Translations under genes and position numbers: made by a program
Notes under the pieces: generated by a model
Database searches by the model: none
What the model saw: the letters and a program-made list of their open reading frames with translations, nothing else
Told to the model about the DNA's origin: nothing
Shown here: positions 24,275-33,501 of the stretch, one piece after another
Numbering within the stretch: position 1 is the first letter of the stretch
Layout of the letters: every line of letters starts with the position of its first letter
Assembly: GCA_003543245.1 (NCBI GenBank)
Contig: DPJB01000025.1
Coordinates: 209,382-273,381, forward strand
Direction of reading: 5' to 3'
DNA: 64,000 nucleotides
Origin: Moraxellaceae bacterium
GTDB taxonomy: Bacteria; Pseudomonadota; Gammaproteobacteria; Pseudomonadales; Moraxellaceae

Positions 24275-26086
24275 ATGCCTCCGCACGCTTCCCGCCCCAT
24301 GATTCTGACTGGAACCCTTCAGGGCGCATTGCTCTGGTGGCTGTGGCATGCCCACGCCAATAACGTCTGGCCATCAAATGCACCAATGTGGCAGGGGGCA
24401 ATTCTCTGGCTGGTACTGGCAGTGCCAGCCGCATTTTATCTGTCGGAAAACAGCGGGCTTTCGCGGTTGCGCCGTGCCGTGTTGCTGGGCGCTGTGGCGG
24501 TAGGGTATGCGCTGTTTGGCGCTTATGCCGGCTGGATGGGATTGCCACTGGAAACGCTGGAGCACAGTGGTCCTCCTGCGGCGTTCGGGCAGGTGCTGGC
24601 GGCACTGATTCTGGGGTTCATGCTGGTGCCTCTGGTCGCCGCATGGGATGCATCGCAGCGCAAGTGGCACTATCCGCAGTTGTTTGAGCAGGCCTGGCGT
24701 AACGGCTTGCTGGGTGCCAGTGTCATCGCGCTGGTCATGCTGTTCTGGGGCGTGCTGTGGGCCGGTGCCATGCTGATGAAAAGCCTCGGGCTTTCGTTCA
24801 TCAAGGAACTGATCAGCGAGCCCGTCTTTGCCTTTCCCGTTACCGGCATGGTGACGGGGGCCGTGTTTGCGCAGGGCCATGCCCGTGCCGACATGCTGAT
24901 CAATCTGCGGCGCTACTGGCTTGCTCTCAACACCTGGTTGTTGCCGTTGCTGCTGGTGTTTGGCGTGATGTGGGCAGTGGCACTGCCCTTTACCGGACTG
25001 GAGCCCCTGTTCAGTACGCGTCACGCGGCCTACATCCTCTTGTGGTTCACCGCACTGGCCGTGCTGTTCATCAATGCGGCCTGGCAGGATGGCGACAACG
25101 GCAGCGCCAGCAACATGCCATATCCATACTGGCTTGCGCAGTGTGTGCGCGTGGCATGGCTTACGCTGGTGCCGGTCACAATCGTCGCCGGCTGGGCCTT
25201 GTATCTGCGCATTGCACAGTACGGCTGGACCGAGGATCGCGTGTGGGCAACCTTCATCTGGCTGCATGCGTTTGCCTATGCCACCGGTTATTCGGTGTCG
25301 GTTTTTTCGCGCTGGTTGCCGCGCCTGCGGGGGCGTGGCTGGATGGCAAGTATTGGCCCCGCCAATGTTGCGGTGGCACTGCTGGGCGTCACCAGCCTGA
25401 TCCTGCTGGTCTCGCCGGTGGCCGATCCGCGCCGGCTTGCCGTCAATGATCAGGTGGCGCGACTGCTCAGTGGTGCAGTCACGCCGCAGGAATTCGATTA
25501 CAGGTATCTGCGCTTTCAGTCGGGGCGCTGGGGCTTGCTGGCGCTCAAGGAGCTGGGCAACGGAAAGGGCGATGCAAGGACCGCTGATATTGCCGGCCGT
25601 GCGCGGCAGATACTGGCGCAAAAATCACCCTATGGTCGTGATGCTGACAATGATGTGGCGTCGAAGGGTTTGTCTCGCGATGATGCACGGGCGCGAATCC
25701 AGATATTGCCTGCGGGCATGAACGTGAGTGAGGCACTGCTCGATACGCTGCGCAATCCGGCGGCAGATGATCGCACGCGGCAATGTCTGCAGCCGGACAG
25801 AAACTGCACGGCATGGTTGCATGACTTCAATAGTGATGGTCGTAATGAAGCACTGCTGCTGGTGACACATGGCGATCACAACGCCAGCTGGACGCAGGCC
25901 CTGCTGTTTGCCGAGTCGGACAAGGGATGGGCGTTTGCTGCCGAGTACAACAGCAACGTTGCCATGCAGGACTGGCGGCAGTCCATTGAGGCACAACAGG
26001 TAAAAATCGTGAAGCCGGAGTGGCCCGAACTGGTGGTAAAGGAAAAGCGATTGAGGGTGTCGACGACCAGTTTAGGCCATGAGTGA
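24275..26086 (+). CDS. DUF4153 family membrane protein
   Basis: This 603-residue protein has about ten hydrophobic helices over residues 10-390 and a C-terminal soluble part of about 200 residues (from about 395). The membrane part, with a WGVLWAGAMLMKSLGLSFIK stretch near 162-181 and GPANVAVALLG near 367, fits the DUF4153 family. The soluble tail carries TRQCLQPDRNCTAWL, with two cysteines that could be oxidised. Function is unknown to me. The start ATG has AAGGAA at 24263-24268. It stands alone between a terminator and a 176-base spacer. Confidence 0.8.
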   Translation: MPPHASRPMILTGTLQGALLWWLWHAHANNVWPSNAPMWQGAILWLVLAVPAAFYLSENSGLSRLRRAVLLGAVAVGYALFGAYAGWMGLPLETLEHSGPPAAFGQVLAALILGFMLVPLVAAWDASQRKWHYPQLFEQAWRNGLLGASVIALVMLFWGVLWAGAMLMKSLGLSFIKELISEPVFAFPVTGMVTGAVFAQGHARADMLINLRRYWLALNTWLLPLLLVFGVMWAVALPFTGLEPLFSTRHAAYILLWFTALAVLFINAAWQDGDNGSASNMPYPYWLAQCVRVAWLTLVPVTIVAGWALYLRIAQYGWTEDRVWATFIWLHAFAYATGYSVSVFSRWLPRLRGRGWMASIGPANVAVALLGVTSLILLVSPVADPRRLAVNDQVARLLSGAVTPQEFDYRYLRFQSGRWGLLALKELGNGKGDARTADIAGRARQILAQKSPYGRDADNDVASKGLSRDDARARIQILPAGMNVSEALLDTLRNPAADDRTRQCLQPDRNCTAWLHDFNSDGRNEALLLVTHGDHNASWTQALLFAESDKGWAFAAEYNSNVAMQDWRQSIEAQQVKIVKPEWPELVVKEKRLRVSTTSLGHE

Positions 26087-26210
26087 AAGCATTCTCGCGT
26101 ACAGGGCGTAGTCAATGCCCGGTTTTCTGCAGCAGCCGCCACCGGGAAAATATAACAAATGGGTGATGTGGATCGTATTAACAGCATGGAAATGTTTTGC
26201 GTATATGATC

Positions 26211-26234
26211 AGTGCATTGCTATGCTAATGCACT
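26211..26234. promoter_or_regulatory. 8-bp inverted repeat before the DUF2167 gene
   Basis: AGTGCATT (26211-26218) and AATGCACT (26227-26234) form a perfect dyad around 8 bases, 29 bases upstream of the start codon. A -10-like TATGCTAAT overlaps it, so it could be an operator over the promoter. Confidence 0.4.
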
Positions 26235-26262
26235 TGATTAAAAAACAAACAAGGAAGTAATA

Positions 26263-27156
26263 ATGATGCGCGCTGTATTTTTCTTGATGGCCACGTTTGG
26301 CCTGTCCTTTCCTTTACATGTGCGGGCCAACGAGATGCCATCCGGGCCGCAATTTGATGCGGCAGCATTTGATGCCTCACTTAACTACCGGACCGGCAGG
26401 ATTGTACTGCCGAATGGGAAAGCTGAGCTGAATCTTGGAGATAGCTTCCGGTATCTTTCGCCAGCGGATACGGATCGCCTGCTGGTCGAGGCATGGGGTA
26501 ATCCCAAAAGCGACCCTACCCAAGGGATGATTATCCCGGCAAATGTGAGTCCACTTGAGGCTTCGGGATGGGGTGTTGTTGTTGAATATGAAGATAGTGG
26601 TCATGTCAGTGATGCTGATGCAAACGACATTAACTATGATGAATTGCTTGTCAGCATGCAGAAAGATACCAAGGCCAATAATGAAGCACGTGAAAAGGCT
26701 GGCTTTGGCAGCATTGATCTTGTTGGTTGGGCGAGTAAACCGTATTACGACGAGACTGCCCATCGCATGCATTGGGCGAAGGAGCTCAAGTTCAGCGAGT
26801 CGGATGGCAATACCCTGAATTACAACATTCGTGTGCTTGGTCGTGAAGGCGTGCTGGTTCTGAATGCAATTTCTGGCATGAACCAGTTCGCAGCAATCAA
26901 GCCTGATCTTGAGAGAGTGGTAAGGGTGGCTGAGTTTACGCCGGGCAATCGCTATACGGAGTTCAATGAAGCAACAGATCGTGCCTCTGAATATGGGTTG
27001 GCGGCATTGGTTGCGGGTGGTGTTGCTGCCAAGGCTGGATGGCTTGCACCGATTCTGTTGTTCTTCAAGAAATTTGCTGTCCTTCTTTTGCTGGGCATCG
27101 GTTGGCTTGGCAAGAAAATATATGGTTTTATTCGTGGGGAAAAGGTTTCAGCCTGA
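26263..27156 (+). CDS. DUF2167 family membrane protein
   Basis: This 297-residue protein has a signal peptide (1-22, ending VRAN), a large periplasmic DUF2167 domain (about 30-220) with the motifs LNLGDSFRYL and GWGVVVEYEDSGHVSDADA, and C-terminal hydrophobic helices (about 245-285). The family is widespread and uncharacterised; it often sits in envelope stress contexts. Start ATG at 26263 has AAGGAAG at 26250-26256. The region is AT-richer than its neighbours. A strong terminator follows. Confidence 0.85.
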   Translation: MMRAVFFLMATFGLSFPLHVRANEMPSGPQFDAAAFDASLNYRTGRIVLPNGKAELNLGDSFRYLSPADTDRLLVEAWGNPKSDPTQGMIIPANVSPLEASGWGVVVEYEDSGHVSDADANDINYDELLVSMQKDTKANNEAREKAGFGSIDLVGWASKPYYDETAHRMHWAKELKFSESDGNTLNYNIRVLGREGVLVLNAISGMNQFAAIKPDLERVVRVAEFTPGNRYTEFNEATDRASEYGLAALVAGGVAAKAGWLAPILLFFKKFAVLLLLGIGWLGKKIYGFIRGEKVSA

Positions 27157-27179
27157 ACACTTTGGTGTAGTGCCATCTG

Positions 27180-27212
27180 AAACGATGCCGGCTTATGCCG
27201 GCATCGTTTTTT
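27180..27212. terminator. Terminator after the DUF2167 gene
   Basis: A long perfect hairpin, AACGATGCCGGC with GCCGGCATCGTT around a short TTAT loop, is followed by a T-run. It separates convergent genes. Confidence 0.9.
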
Positions 27213-27250
27213 AATTCATACTGGGCCTGAAACAGGCTAGGGAAGATGGT

Positions 27251-28417
27251 TCAGTTCTTGCCCGATCCTGGTAATTCAATATTTTTTGGCCACAGCAGCC
27301 ACATTTCGCCGCGCTGCTTCATGTTGCCCGCCAGCGCGCCTGCATCCTTGCCGAAGCCCCAGAAAAAATCGGCACGTACCGGTCCGCGAATGGCACCGCC
27401 CGTATCCTGTGCCTGCACCAGACGGTTCATTGCGGCACCCGTATCCGGTCGTGTTGTGGCCAGATACACCGGGCTGCCCAGCGGGGTGAATTTCGGGTCG
27501 ATGGCAATGCTGGCGGCATCGGTCAGTGGCACGTTGAGCGCACCAATTGCGCCATCAGCATTGTTCGGCAGGATGCGGAAAAACACGTAGCTGGGATTGG
27601 TGTTCAGCATTTCATTCAGGCGCTGCGGATTGGCCTGGCCCCAGGCGCGAATGCTCTGCATGCTTGCCTGGTCCAGTGTCATCTCGCCATTGTCGACCAG
27701 CCATTTGCCGATGGACCGGTAAGGGTGGCCGTTCTGGTCGGCATACCCCAGGCGCAGCATCGAGCCGTCCTCCATCTGTACCTGGCCAGATCCCTGTATC
27801 TGCAGGAAAAACGCATCAACCGGATCATCGGCCCATGCCAGGACTTCACCTTTTACCGGCGGCGTGCCTTGCTCGATGTCTGCACGGCTCCAGTAGGGCA
27901 ACACTTTTTTGCCGTCCAGCCGGCCGCGCAGGCGTTTGCCTTTCAGCTCCGGATATACGCTGCCCAGCTCCAGCGTCAGCATGTCCTCGGGTACGCCGTA
28001 TAACGGCACGCTTCCCGGTTTGGGTGCGAGGCTGCCGGTGAGCAGTGCTTCGTAATAACCGGTGACCAGTCCTGTCTTGCTGCCGGTGCTGCTTTCGATC
28101 TGCCACGGCGAAAAATGGGTTTCGAAAAAAGTCCGGATGGCCGCATCGTCCGGATTGGCCAGTGCCGCCGCATTGGCACAGGGGGTTTGCCAGTCGGCAC
28201 GGCGGGCCAGCTTTTCACAGGACTTCAGCCAGGCGGACCAGCTGGCCTGCAACTGCTCGCCAGGCCAGGCCGGCAGATTTTGCCATTCGGTTGCGCGATA
28301 GACGGCCGTGACCGGCGCAGTGGTCTGTGTGGTGCTGCCGCTTTTGCCGGGCGCCGGAGCAAACAGGGAGCAACCACTGAGCAGGGCTGGCAGCAGTACC
28401 AGTGAGGCAAGACGCAT
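27251..28417 (-). CDS. mltA: Membrane-bound lytic murein transglycosylase A
   Basis: This 388-residue lipoprotein (lipobox LLSGC, Cys16 from the ATG at 28417) has the MltA barrel followed by the 3D domain with QDTGGAIRGPVRADFFWG near residues 343-360, which contains the catalytic Asp. It cleaves the MurNAc-GlcNAc bond of peptidoglycan to give 1,6-anhydro ends, anchored to the outer membrane. An earlier in-frame start at 28474 would precede the signal peptide with a charged leader and is less likely. Gene length is normal for the family. It faces the DUF2167 gene across the terminator. Confidence 0.92.
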   Translation of the reverse strand: MRLASLVLLPALLSGCSLFAPAPGKSGSTTQTTAPVTAVYRATEWQNLPAWPGEQLQASWSAWLKSCEKLARRADWQTPCANAAALANPDDAAIRTFFETHFSPWQIESSTGSKTGLVTGYYEALLTGSLAPKPGSVPLYGVPEDMLTLELGSVYPELKGKRLRGRLDGKKVLPYWSRADIEQGTPPVKGEVLAWADDPVDAFFLQIQGSGQVQMEDGSMLRLGYADQNGHPYRSIGKWLVDNGEMTLDQASMQSIRAWGQANPQRLNEMLNTNPSYVFFRILPNNADGAIGALNVPLTDAASIAIDPKFTPLGSPVYLATTRPDTGAAMNRLVQAQDTGGAIRGPVRADFFWGFGKDAGALAGNMKQRGEMWLLWPKNIELPGSGKN

Positions 28418-28482
28418 GAATGATTTCCAGATGGGCCAGGAGTCCTGATTGTTACGCAAACCAGACAGCGGCAACAGGGGCG

Positions 28483-29124
28483 TCAGGGCCGGGACAGCGT
28501 GTCCAGTGCGGACAGCTCCTGCTGCAAACGGTCAAGGAACAGGGTCCGCACGGCAGCTGGCACCCTGTCTGCGGGGAAGCAGCGCACAATGTTTTTGTGA
28601 TCGACGCCGTCATCAAGGGAGTAGGCGATGTTTTCTACCTGTGTCGTGCCGGACTCGGCCTGTGCCAGATTAAGCGAGTGAACCGGGTCTGTTCCCAGGG
28701 TGTCACCGGTGGCAAAAAAATTCAGGTGGCGTTTTACGTTGTCCGGAATGCGGCGAACGGACGCACCCCATTGCGGCGGGTACAGGCGGCCGGCGCCGCC
28801 AGCTGCCAGTGACACCATCAGGTCAACGGCAATGCCGGACTGGCGCAACAGGTGCGACACCTTGACGACCTGAAAGCCGCCCTGACTGTAGCCAATCAGT
28901 GCAACCGCCCGCCCGGCATGTGCGGCCTGCTGAACATCGCGCGCAATGATGGTGGGGGACAGATGATTGCTGTACAGCGTGGTATCGGCGTAGCCGGCGT
29001 TGCGCAGGAAGGTGAGCAGATGGTTTTGCATGTGCCGGCCGGCCAGCAGGCCATGCACGAGTACAATGCGGGGGCCGTCGTAGTGTGCCGGTGGTGAGGC
29101 CTGCCAGTGCGGATGTTTGCTCAT
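28483..29124 (-). CDS. Alpha/beta hydrolase (lipase-like esterase)
   Basis: This 213-residue protein has an HG oxyanion motif, VHGLLAG (23-29), and a nucleophile elbow, GYSQGG (78-83, Ser80), and is compact like small triacylglycerol lipase/palmitoyl-thioesterase type enzymes. No signal peptide is visible. The acid and histidine of the triad probably lie in DDGVDHKNIV near residues 170-180. Substrate unknown. It lies between mltA and the rbgA-like gene, all on the minus strand, with 22 bases to the latter, so co-transcription with the GTPase gene is plausible. Confidence 0.78.
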   Translation of the reverse strand: MSKHPHWQASPPAHYDGPRIVLVHGLLAGRHMQNHLLTFLRNAGYADTTLYSNHLSPTIIARDVQQAAHAGRAVALIGYSQGGFQVVKVSHLLRQSGIAVDLMVSLAAGGAGRLYPPQWGASVRRIPDNVKRHLNFFATGDTLGTDPVHSLNLAQAESGTTQVENIAYSLDDGVDHKNIVRCFPADRVPAAVRTLFLDRLQQELSALDTLSRP

Positions 29125-29146
29125 GATGTTGTGCTGGTTGATCCGC

Positions 29147-30079
29147 TTATTTCTTTGCGCGCGCCTTGAACGCCAGCTTGCGCAGTCTCTGCGCCTCGGC
29201 CTTCAGTGCTTCCTTTTCTGCCAGCCGTTGCTGCACGATGGCGTCTTCAGCCATGGCGATCTCAGGTGTTTCCAGCGAGATCAGGCCCAGGGTGGCAGTA
29301 CGGAATTCATTGATCAGCAGGGTGGCGATCTTGTGAAAATCGACATGACCGCCACTGCCAAGACAGCCACGTTGCCGGCCAATGACCTCTAGGAATTCCA
29401 CATCCAGTTCCGGCAGCGTTTCCAGCTTGAAGCGCTTTTTCATCAGCTCCGGATAATTTTTCAGGAAAAATGCCGCCGCCCAAAGGCCGACCTCATCATT
29501 GTTGATGGCCGTTTCCTTGATGGCGCCACTCACTGCCAGACGATAACCACTGTTCGGGTTTTCGATCTTGGGCCAGAGAATGCCGGGTGAATCAATCAGC
29601 ACAAGTCCGTTATGCAGGTCGATGCGCTGCTGTCCCTTGGTAATCGCAGGCTCGTTACCGGTCTTGGCAATCACCTTGCCCGCCAGGATGTTGATGATGG
29701 TCGACTTGCCCACATTCGGAATGCCGGTGATCAGCGCGGTAATGTTGCCCAGCTTGTCGGGTTTGGCCATCGACTGGTACATGCCGAGAATCTGGCGGAT
29801 TTGTTCCGGGTGCACCGTGGTCACGGCCAGCGCTTTTACATTGTCTTCTTTCTGGAAGTGGGCCAGCCATTGCTGGGTCACGACCGGATCGGCCAGGTCA
29901 CTTTTGCTGAGCAGTTTCAGGAAAGGCTTGCCGGCACGAAACTGGCTGATGACCGGGTTGGCGCTGCTGTACGGGATGCGGGCATCCACAATCTCGATGA
30001 TCATGTCCACCTTGGGCAGGATGTCCTTGATCTCTCGGATGGCCTTGCTCATGTGGCCGGGGAACCAGTTGATGCTCAT
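29147..30079 (-). CDS. rbgA: Circularly permuted ribosome-assembly GTPase (RbgA/YlqF)
   Basis: This 310-residue protein has the permuted GTPase order: G4 SKSD (58-61), G1 GIPNVGKST (119-127), G2 Thr147 in AITKG and G3 DSPG (163-166). The start MSINWFPGHMSKA is the family hallmark, so the ATG at 30079 is chosen over a start at 30115. RbgA helps mature the large ribosomal subunit. A C-terminal coiled, Lys/Ala/Glu-rich extension (about 280-310) is seen. In gammaproteobacteria this family is less universal than in Firmicutes, so the exact role is inferred. Confidence 0.9.
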   Translation of the reverse strand: MSINWFPGHMSKAIREIKDILPKVDMIIEIVDARIPYSSANPVISQFRAGKPFLKLLSKSDLADPVVTQQWLAHFQKEDNVKALAVTTVHPEQIRQILGMYQSMAKPDKLGNITALITGIPNVGKSTIINILAGKVIAKTGNEPAITKGQQRIDLHNGLVLIDSPGILWPKIENPNSGYRLAVSGAIKETAINNDEVGLWAAAFFLKNYPELMKKRFKLETLPELDVEFLEVIGRQRGCLGSGGHVDFHKIATLLINEFRTATLGLISLETPEIAMAEDAIVQQRLAEKEALKAEAQRLRKLAFKARAKK

Positions 30080-30241
30080 ATGTTGCGCTGCACAAAGGGG
30101 CGGGAATGGCGCCATTGTAACCGGTCCGGGCCCGGGCCGGGCGACCGGAGGTCCGGAGAGTGCGGGCTTGCCGGCGTTCGGCTCCCGTCCGAACCGGCTT
30201 TGGGGGATAATCCCCGTTCTCTCCGGCCAGTGACCATTGCC

Positions 30242-31129
30242 ATGTCCCTTCCTACCCGCGACGGCGTCAGCCCGAGTGCCGTTTTCCTGCAGGAGGGTGA
30301 CTGGCCGACGCTACTGGCCTTTCTGGTGGCGCGCTTTCCCGGCGTAGGGGAGGCGCGCTGGCATGCGCGCATGGCGAGCGGCAGCGTGGTGGATGCCGGC
30401 AGTCAGGTGCTGACACCCGATGCGCCCTACCGGAAGGGCATCCGCATTTATTACTACCGCGAACTTGAGCACGAACTGCATGTGCCTTTCGACGAAGCCA
30501 TTTTGTATCAGGATGACAATATTGTTGTCGCCGACAAGCCGCACTTCCTGCCCACGGCCCCGGTAGGGCAGTACGTAAAGGAAACCCTGCTGGTCAGGCT
30601 CAAGCAGCGGCTGGGCATTGATCATCTGGTGCCCTTGCACCGTCTGGACCGGGAAACCGCCGGCGTGCTCATCCTGTCAGCAAACATTGCAACGCGTGAC
30701 GCCTATCACGCGCTGTTTCGCGACAACCGCATCAGCAAGACTTACGAGGCCATTGCACCGTGGAATCCTGCACATGCATTTCCCCTGACGCACAGCAGCC
30801 GCATTGACGTTGCAGAGACGTTCTACCGGCGTCACGAGGTGCCGGGTGAGCCAAACGCCATCACGATGATTGATGTGATGGAACAGCGTAACGGTCTTGC
30901 GCGTTACCGACTGCAGCCGGTTACCGGGAAGACACACCAGTTGCGTGTGCACATGGCTGCACTGGGTATGCCAATCCTGAATGATCCGTATTACCCCACC
31001 GAGACGGCGCGCAAGGGCGATGACTTTTCCTTGCCGTTGCAGTTGCTGGCCAGGACGCTGGCGTTTACCGATCCGGTCACCGGCGAGGAACAGTGCTTCG
31101 AAAGTCTCCAGCAACTTTGCAGCATGTGA
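30242..31129 (+). CDS. RluA-family 23S/tRNA pseudouridine synthase
   Basis: This 295-residue protein has the RluA signature HRLDRETAG (133-141) with catalytic Asp136 and a downstream KTHQLRVHMAALGMPI motif near 229-244. It isomerises a specific uridine in RNA to pseudouridine. It lacks a clear N-terminal S4 domain. It is divergent from the ribosome-assembly GTPase gene, so both contribute to ribosome biogenesis. The target uridine cannot be read from sequence. The ATG at 30242 was chosen because it gives the full domain. Confidence 0.88.
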   Translation: MSLPTRDGVSPSAVFLQEGDWPTLLAFLVARFPGVGEARWHARMASGSVVDAGSQVLTPDAPYRKGIRIYYYRELEHELHVPFDEAILYQDDNIVVADKPHFLPTAPVGQYVKETLLVRLKQRLGIDHLVPLHRLDRETAGVLILSANIATRDAYHALFRDNRISKTYEAIAPWNPAHAFPLTHSSRIDVAETFYRRHEVPGEPNAITMIDVMEQRNGLARYRLQPVTGKTHQLRVHMAALGMPILNDPYYPTETARKGDDFSLPLQLLARTLAFTDPVTGEEQCFESLQQLCSM

Positions 31130-31263
31130 CCCGATTGACCGGGGTAGCTGTCTTGGCGGTCATGAGATGTCGCAGTTTCAACGTTACGATCCAGACGCGA
31201 TGTACCTGCCAGCAGGATTTTCTGGCAGGCAGCGGATTCATTCCTGGGTGAGGTATTGGTAAC

Positions 31264-32337
31264 GTGAAAATTACAAGAAAATTCCACGGCATGCTGGCTG
31301 CTGCATTGCTGGCCATGACTCCTGTCACAGCGCTGGCCGCTGCCGATCCTGTGCTGGGTGACATGAAGCCGCTCGCCAAACCGCTTCACATCAAGTTCTG
31401 TATTTTCGATCTGGTTGGCACGCAGGGTGATGTGTTCAGTTATGCCCGTGATCTTGCGCTGGAAGCGCGCAAATGGAACCTGTTTGTAGAGCTCAAGGCC
31501 TATAGCGACGAGCGTGTTGCCGCCGAAGATTTTAAGGCCGGCCAGTGTGATGGCGCTGCCATGTCAACCCTGCGCTCAAAGCAGTTCAATCACTTCATGG
31601 GCAGTCTGGATGCGGTGGGGGCATTGCCATCCATGAAGCACATGAAGGCATTCATTAACATGTTCACGAACAATCCAAAAATGAATGACTTCACCATCAG
31701 TGGCGACTACCAGACGGTAGCGGTCATTCCGCTGGGTGCTGCCTATGTCATGGTGAATGACCGCAAGATCAATTCGATTGAAAAGGCGGCCGGCAAGAAA
31801 GTCGCGGTACTGGAGTGGGACAAGTCACAGGCAAAAATGGTGCAACAGCTCGGCGCACAGCCGGTGGCGTCGGATATCACCAACTTTGCCGGCAAGTTCA
31901 ACAACGGGCAGGTCGACATCATCGCTGCGCCGGCCCTGGCGTTCAAGCCGCTCGAACTGTACCGCGGGCTTGGTACCAAGGGCGCCATCTACCGCATGCC
32001 GCTGGTCCAGATCACGGGGTCCATCGTTATCCGTCGTTCAAAGTTCGTCAAGGACGTGCCGGAATTCGACAATCTCGTGCTCAAGCTGCGTTCCTATGCT
32101 GCAACCAAGCTGGATACGGTCTATGGAATGATCGACAAGAGTGAAAAGGATATTGATCCGAAGTACTGGCTCGACCTGCCCGAGGCAGAACAGCAGAAAT
32201 ACTCGCGGCTCATGCGCGAGTCCCGCATGCAGCTTACAAAAGACGGGACATACGATCCCCGGATGATGGCAATCCTGAAGAAGGTGCGGTGCAAGATTGA
32301 TCCGGCAAACTTCGAGTGTGCACTCAAGGATGAATAA
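31264..32337 (+). CDS. Putative periplasmic solute-binding protein (DUF6091)
   Basis: This 357-residue protein starts at GTG 31264 with a signal peptide ending ALAA (about residue 26). The mature part has two alpha/beta lobes, resembling TRAP-type (DctP-like) binding proteins: an early HIKFCIFDLVGTQGDVFSYA segment (43-62), a GAAYVMVN strand (about 159-166) and Cys pairs at the C-terminus (CKID and FECAL) that may be disulfide-bonded. No transporter genes are adjacent. It fits the uncharacterised putative solute-binding family often found in alkane-using gammaproteobacteria; the ligand is unknown. Confidence 0.75.
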   Translation: MKITRKFHGMLAAALLAMTPVTALAAADPVLGDMKPLAKPLHIKFCIFDLVGTQGDVFSYARDLALEARKWNLFVELKAYSDERVAAEDFKAGQCDGAAMSTLRSKQFNHFMGSLDAVGALPSMKHMKAFINMFTNNPKMNDFTISGDYQTVAVIPLGAAYVMVNDRKINSIEKAAGKKVAVLEWDKSQAKMVQQLGAQPVASDITNFAGKFNNGQVDIIAAPALAFKPLELYRGLGTKGAIYRMPLVQITGSIVIRRSKFVKDVPEFDNLVLKLRSYAATKLDTVYGMIDKSEKDIDPKYWLDLPEAEQQKYSRLMRESRMQLTKDGTYDPRMMAILKKVRCKIDPANFECALKDE

Positions 32338-32358
32338 GCATCATCCGGACGATGATGC
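32338..32358. terminator. Weak hairpin between convergent genes
   Basis: GCATCATC pairs with GATGATGC around CGGAC, but only three T follow, so termination strength is doubtful. Confidence 0.35.
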
Positions 32359-32364
32359 CGTTTG

Positions 32365-33381
32365 TCATGACGCCGTGCGGAATTCGCGCGGCGTCATGCC
32401 AAGCCAGCGCCGGAACGTACGGCTGAAATTGGAGGTATCGCCGTAACCCAGACGTTCGGCCACCATCTCTACTGGCAGTTCTGTCTGCAGCAGCAGCCAG
32501 CAGGCAAGCTCCTTGCGCACATCGTCCAGCAGTTGCTGGTATGTGGTGCCTTCCTCATGCAGATGGCGGATAAGGGTGCGTGACGATACGTGTTCTTCTT
32601 CCGCCATTTCTTCCAGCGTCGGGTAACTTTCCTTGCAGTGCACCAGGCGTGACTGTACCCGCTGGGTCAGGCTGCCTCCCTGCTGTTCCTTTTGCAGCAG
32701 GCGCTCACACTCGCGCAATGCAATACGGGCTGCCTCCGGGTCGGCGGCAAGGCTGGGACTGTTGATCAGGTTGGCGGTGACATGAATGCGCAGTTGCGCG
32801 TTACCAAAACTGTTCTGCACGGCAAGATGCTGGTACATCGCGGCCCATGGTGGCTCCGCGAAAGGCCACTCGATGTGCACTTCACCCTGCAGGGATTTTC
32901 CTGTCACTGTTTCCAGCAGCCGCAACAGGCTGGCAACAAAATGCCCGAGCAGGTACTCGCGCAATTCTTCGGGCATCATGTGTTCATCAATCACCATGCA
33001 CAGGTTTTCGCCCTGCTCTTGCCGCATGGAGGCAACGCCCTGCCGCAACGAGGCATAGCGTTCCACCACTGCCAGTGCCTGCACCAGATTGTTGCTGGCG
33101 ACCACCGCGCTGCCAAGCGCCCCATGAGCCGACAGTTGCGTCAGGTTGCCCACTTCAATGCCAAGCCATGGGCACTGTGACAGGGCCAGCGCATGCAGCG
33201 TCAGACGGCGCATCTGCTCCAGGCTCAGAAAGCGGTTGTCCGTGTGCAGCGTTTCCCAGTCAAGGTGGGTCCCCGCAATGATCTCGGCCTCGCCGAAGCC
33301 GCGACGTCGCAACTCTGCGCACAGCAGGCGTGCGTAGACCGGATGTATCGCGGGCTTGAGCCAGTGCTCCGGTTCGATCAT
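32365..33381 (-). CDS. AraC-family regulator, OruR-like, next to alkB
   Basis: This 338-residue protein has an N-terminal arabinose-binding-like (OruR-type) ligand domain (about 20-205) and a C-terminal double helix-turn-helix with LEEMAEEEHVSSRTLIRHLHEEGTTYQQ near 255-285 and the AERLGYGDTSNFSRTFRRW motif near 306-324. It is divergent from alkB with a 120-base shared promoter region, so it is the natural candidate for controlling alkB. The inducer would probably be an alkane, alcohol or fatty acid, as in related regulators, but that is inferred. Confidence 0.88.
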   Translation of the reverse strand: MIEPEHWLKPAIHPVYARLLCAELRRRGFGEAEIIAGTHLDWETLHTDNRFLSLEQMRRLTLHALALSQCPWLGIEVGNLTQLSAHGALGSAVVASNNLVQALAVVERYASLRQGVASMRQEQGENLCMVIDEHMMPEELREYLLGHFVASLLRLLETVTGKSLQGEVHIEWPFAEPPWAAMYQHLAVQNSFGNAQLRIHVTANLINSPSLAADPEAARIALRECERLLQKEQQGGSLTQRVQSRLVHCKESYPTLEEMAEEEHVSSRTLIRHLHEEGTTYQQLLDDVRKELACWLLLQTELPVEMVAERLGYGDTSNFSRTFRRWLGMTPREFRTAS

Positions 33382-33501
33382 GCGGCCTCCGCCGGTTGAT
33401 ATGTCATAAAAAGACGATTTATTGCCAATCCTAGCGGTTATTTCATCAGGAGGGGAGCCCTAGTCTGGAGCCTGTCTCATTGATGACTGAAAGGATCTGC
33501 C

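Noticed and set aside
24374..25621. Minus-strand open frame opposite the DUF4153 gene
   Set aside because: His/Gln/Pro-rich shadow of a membrane protein gene.
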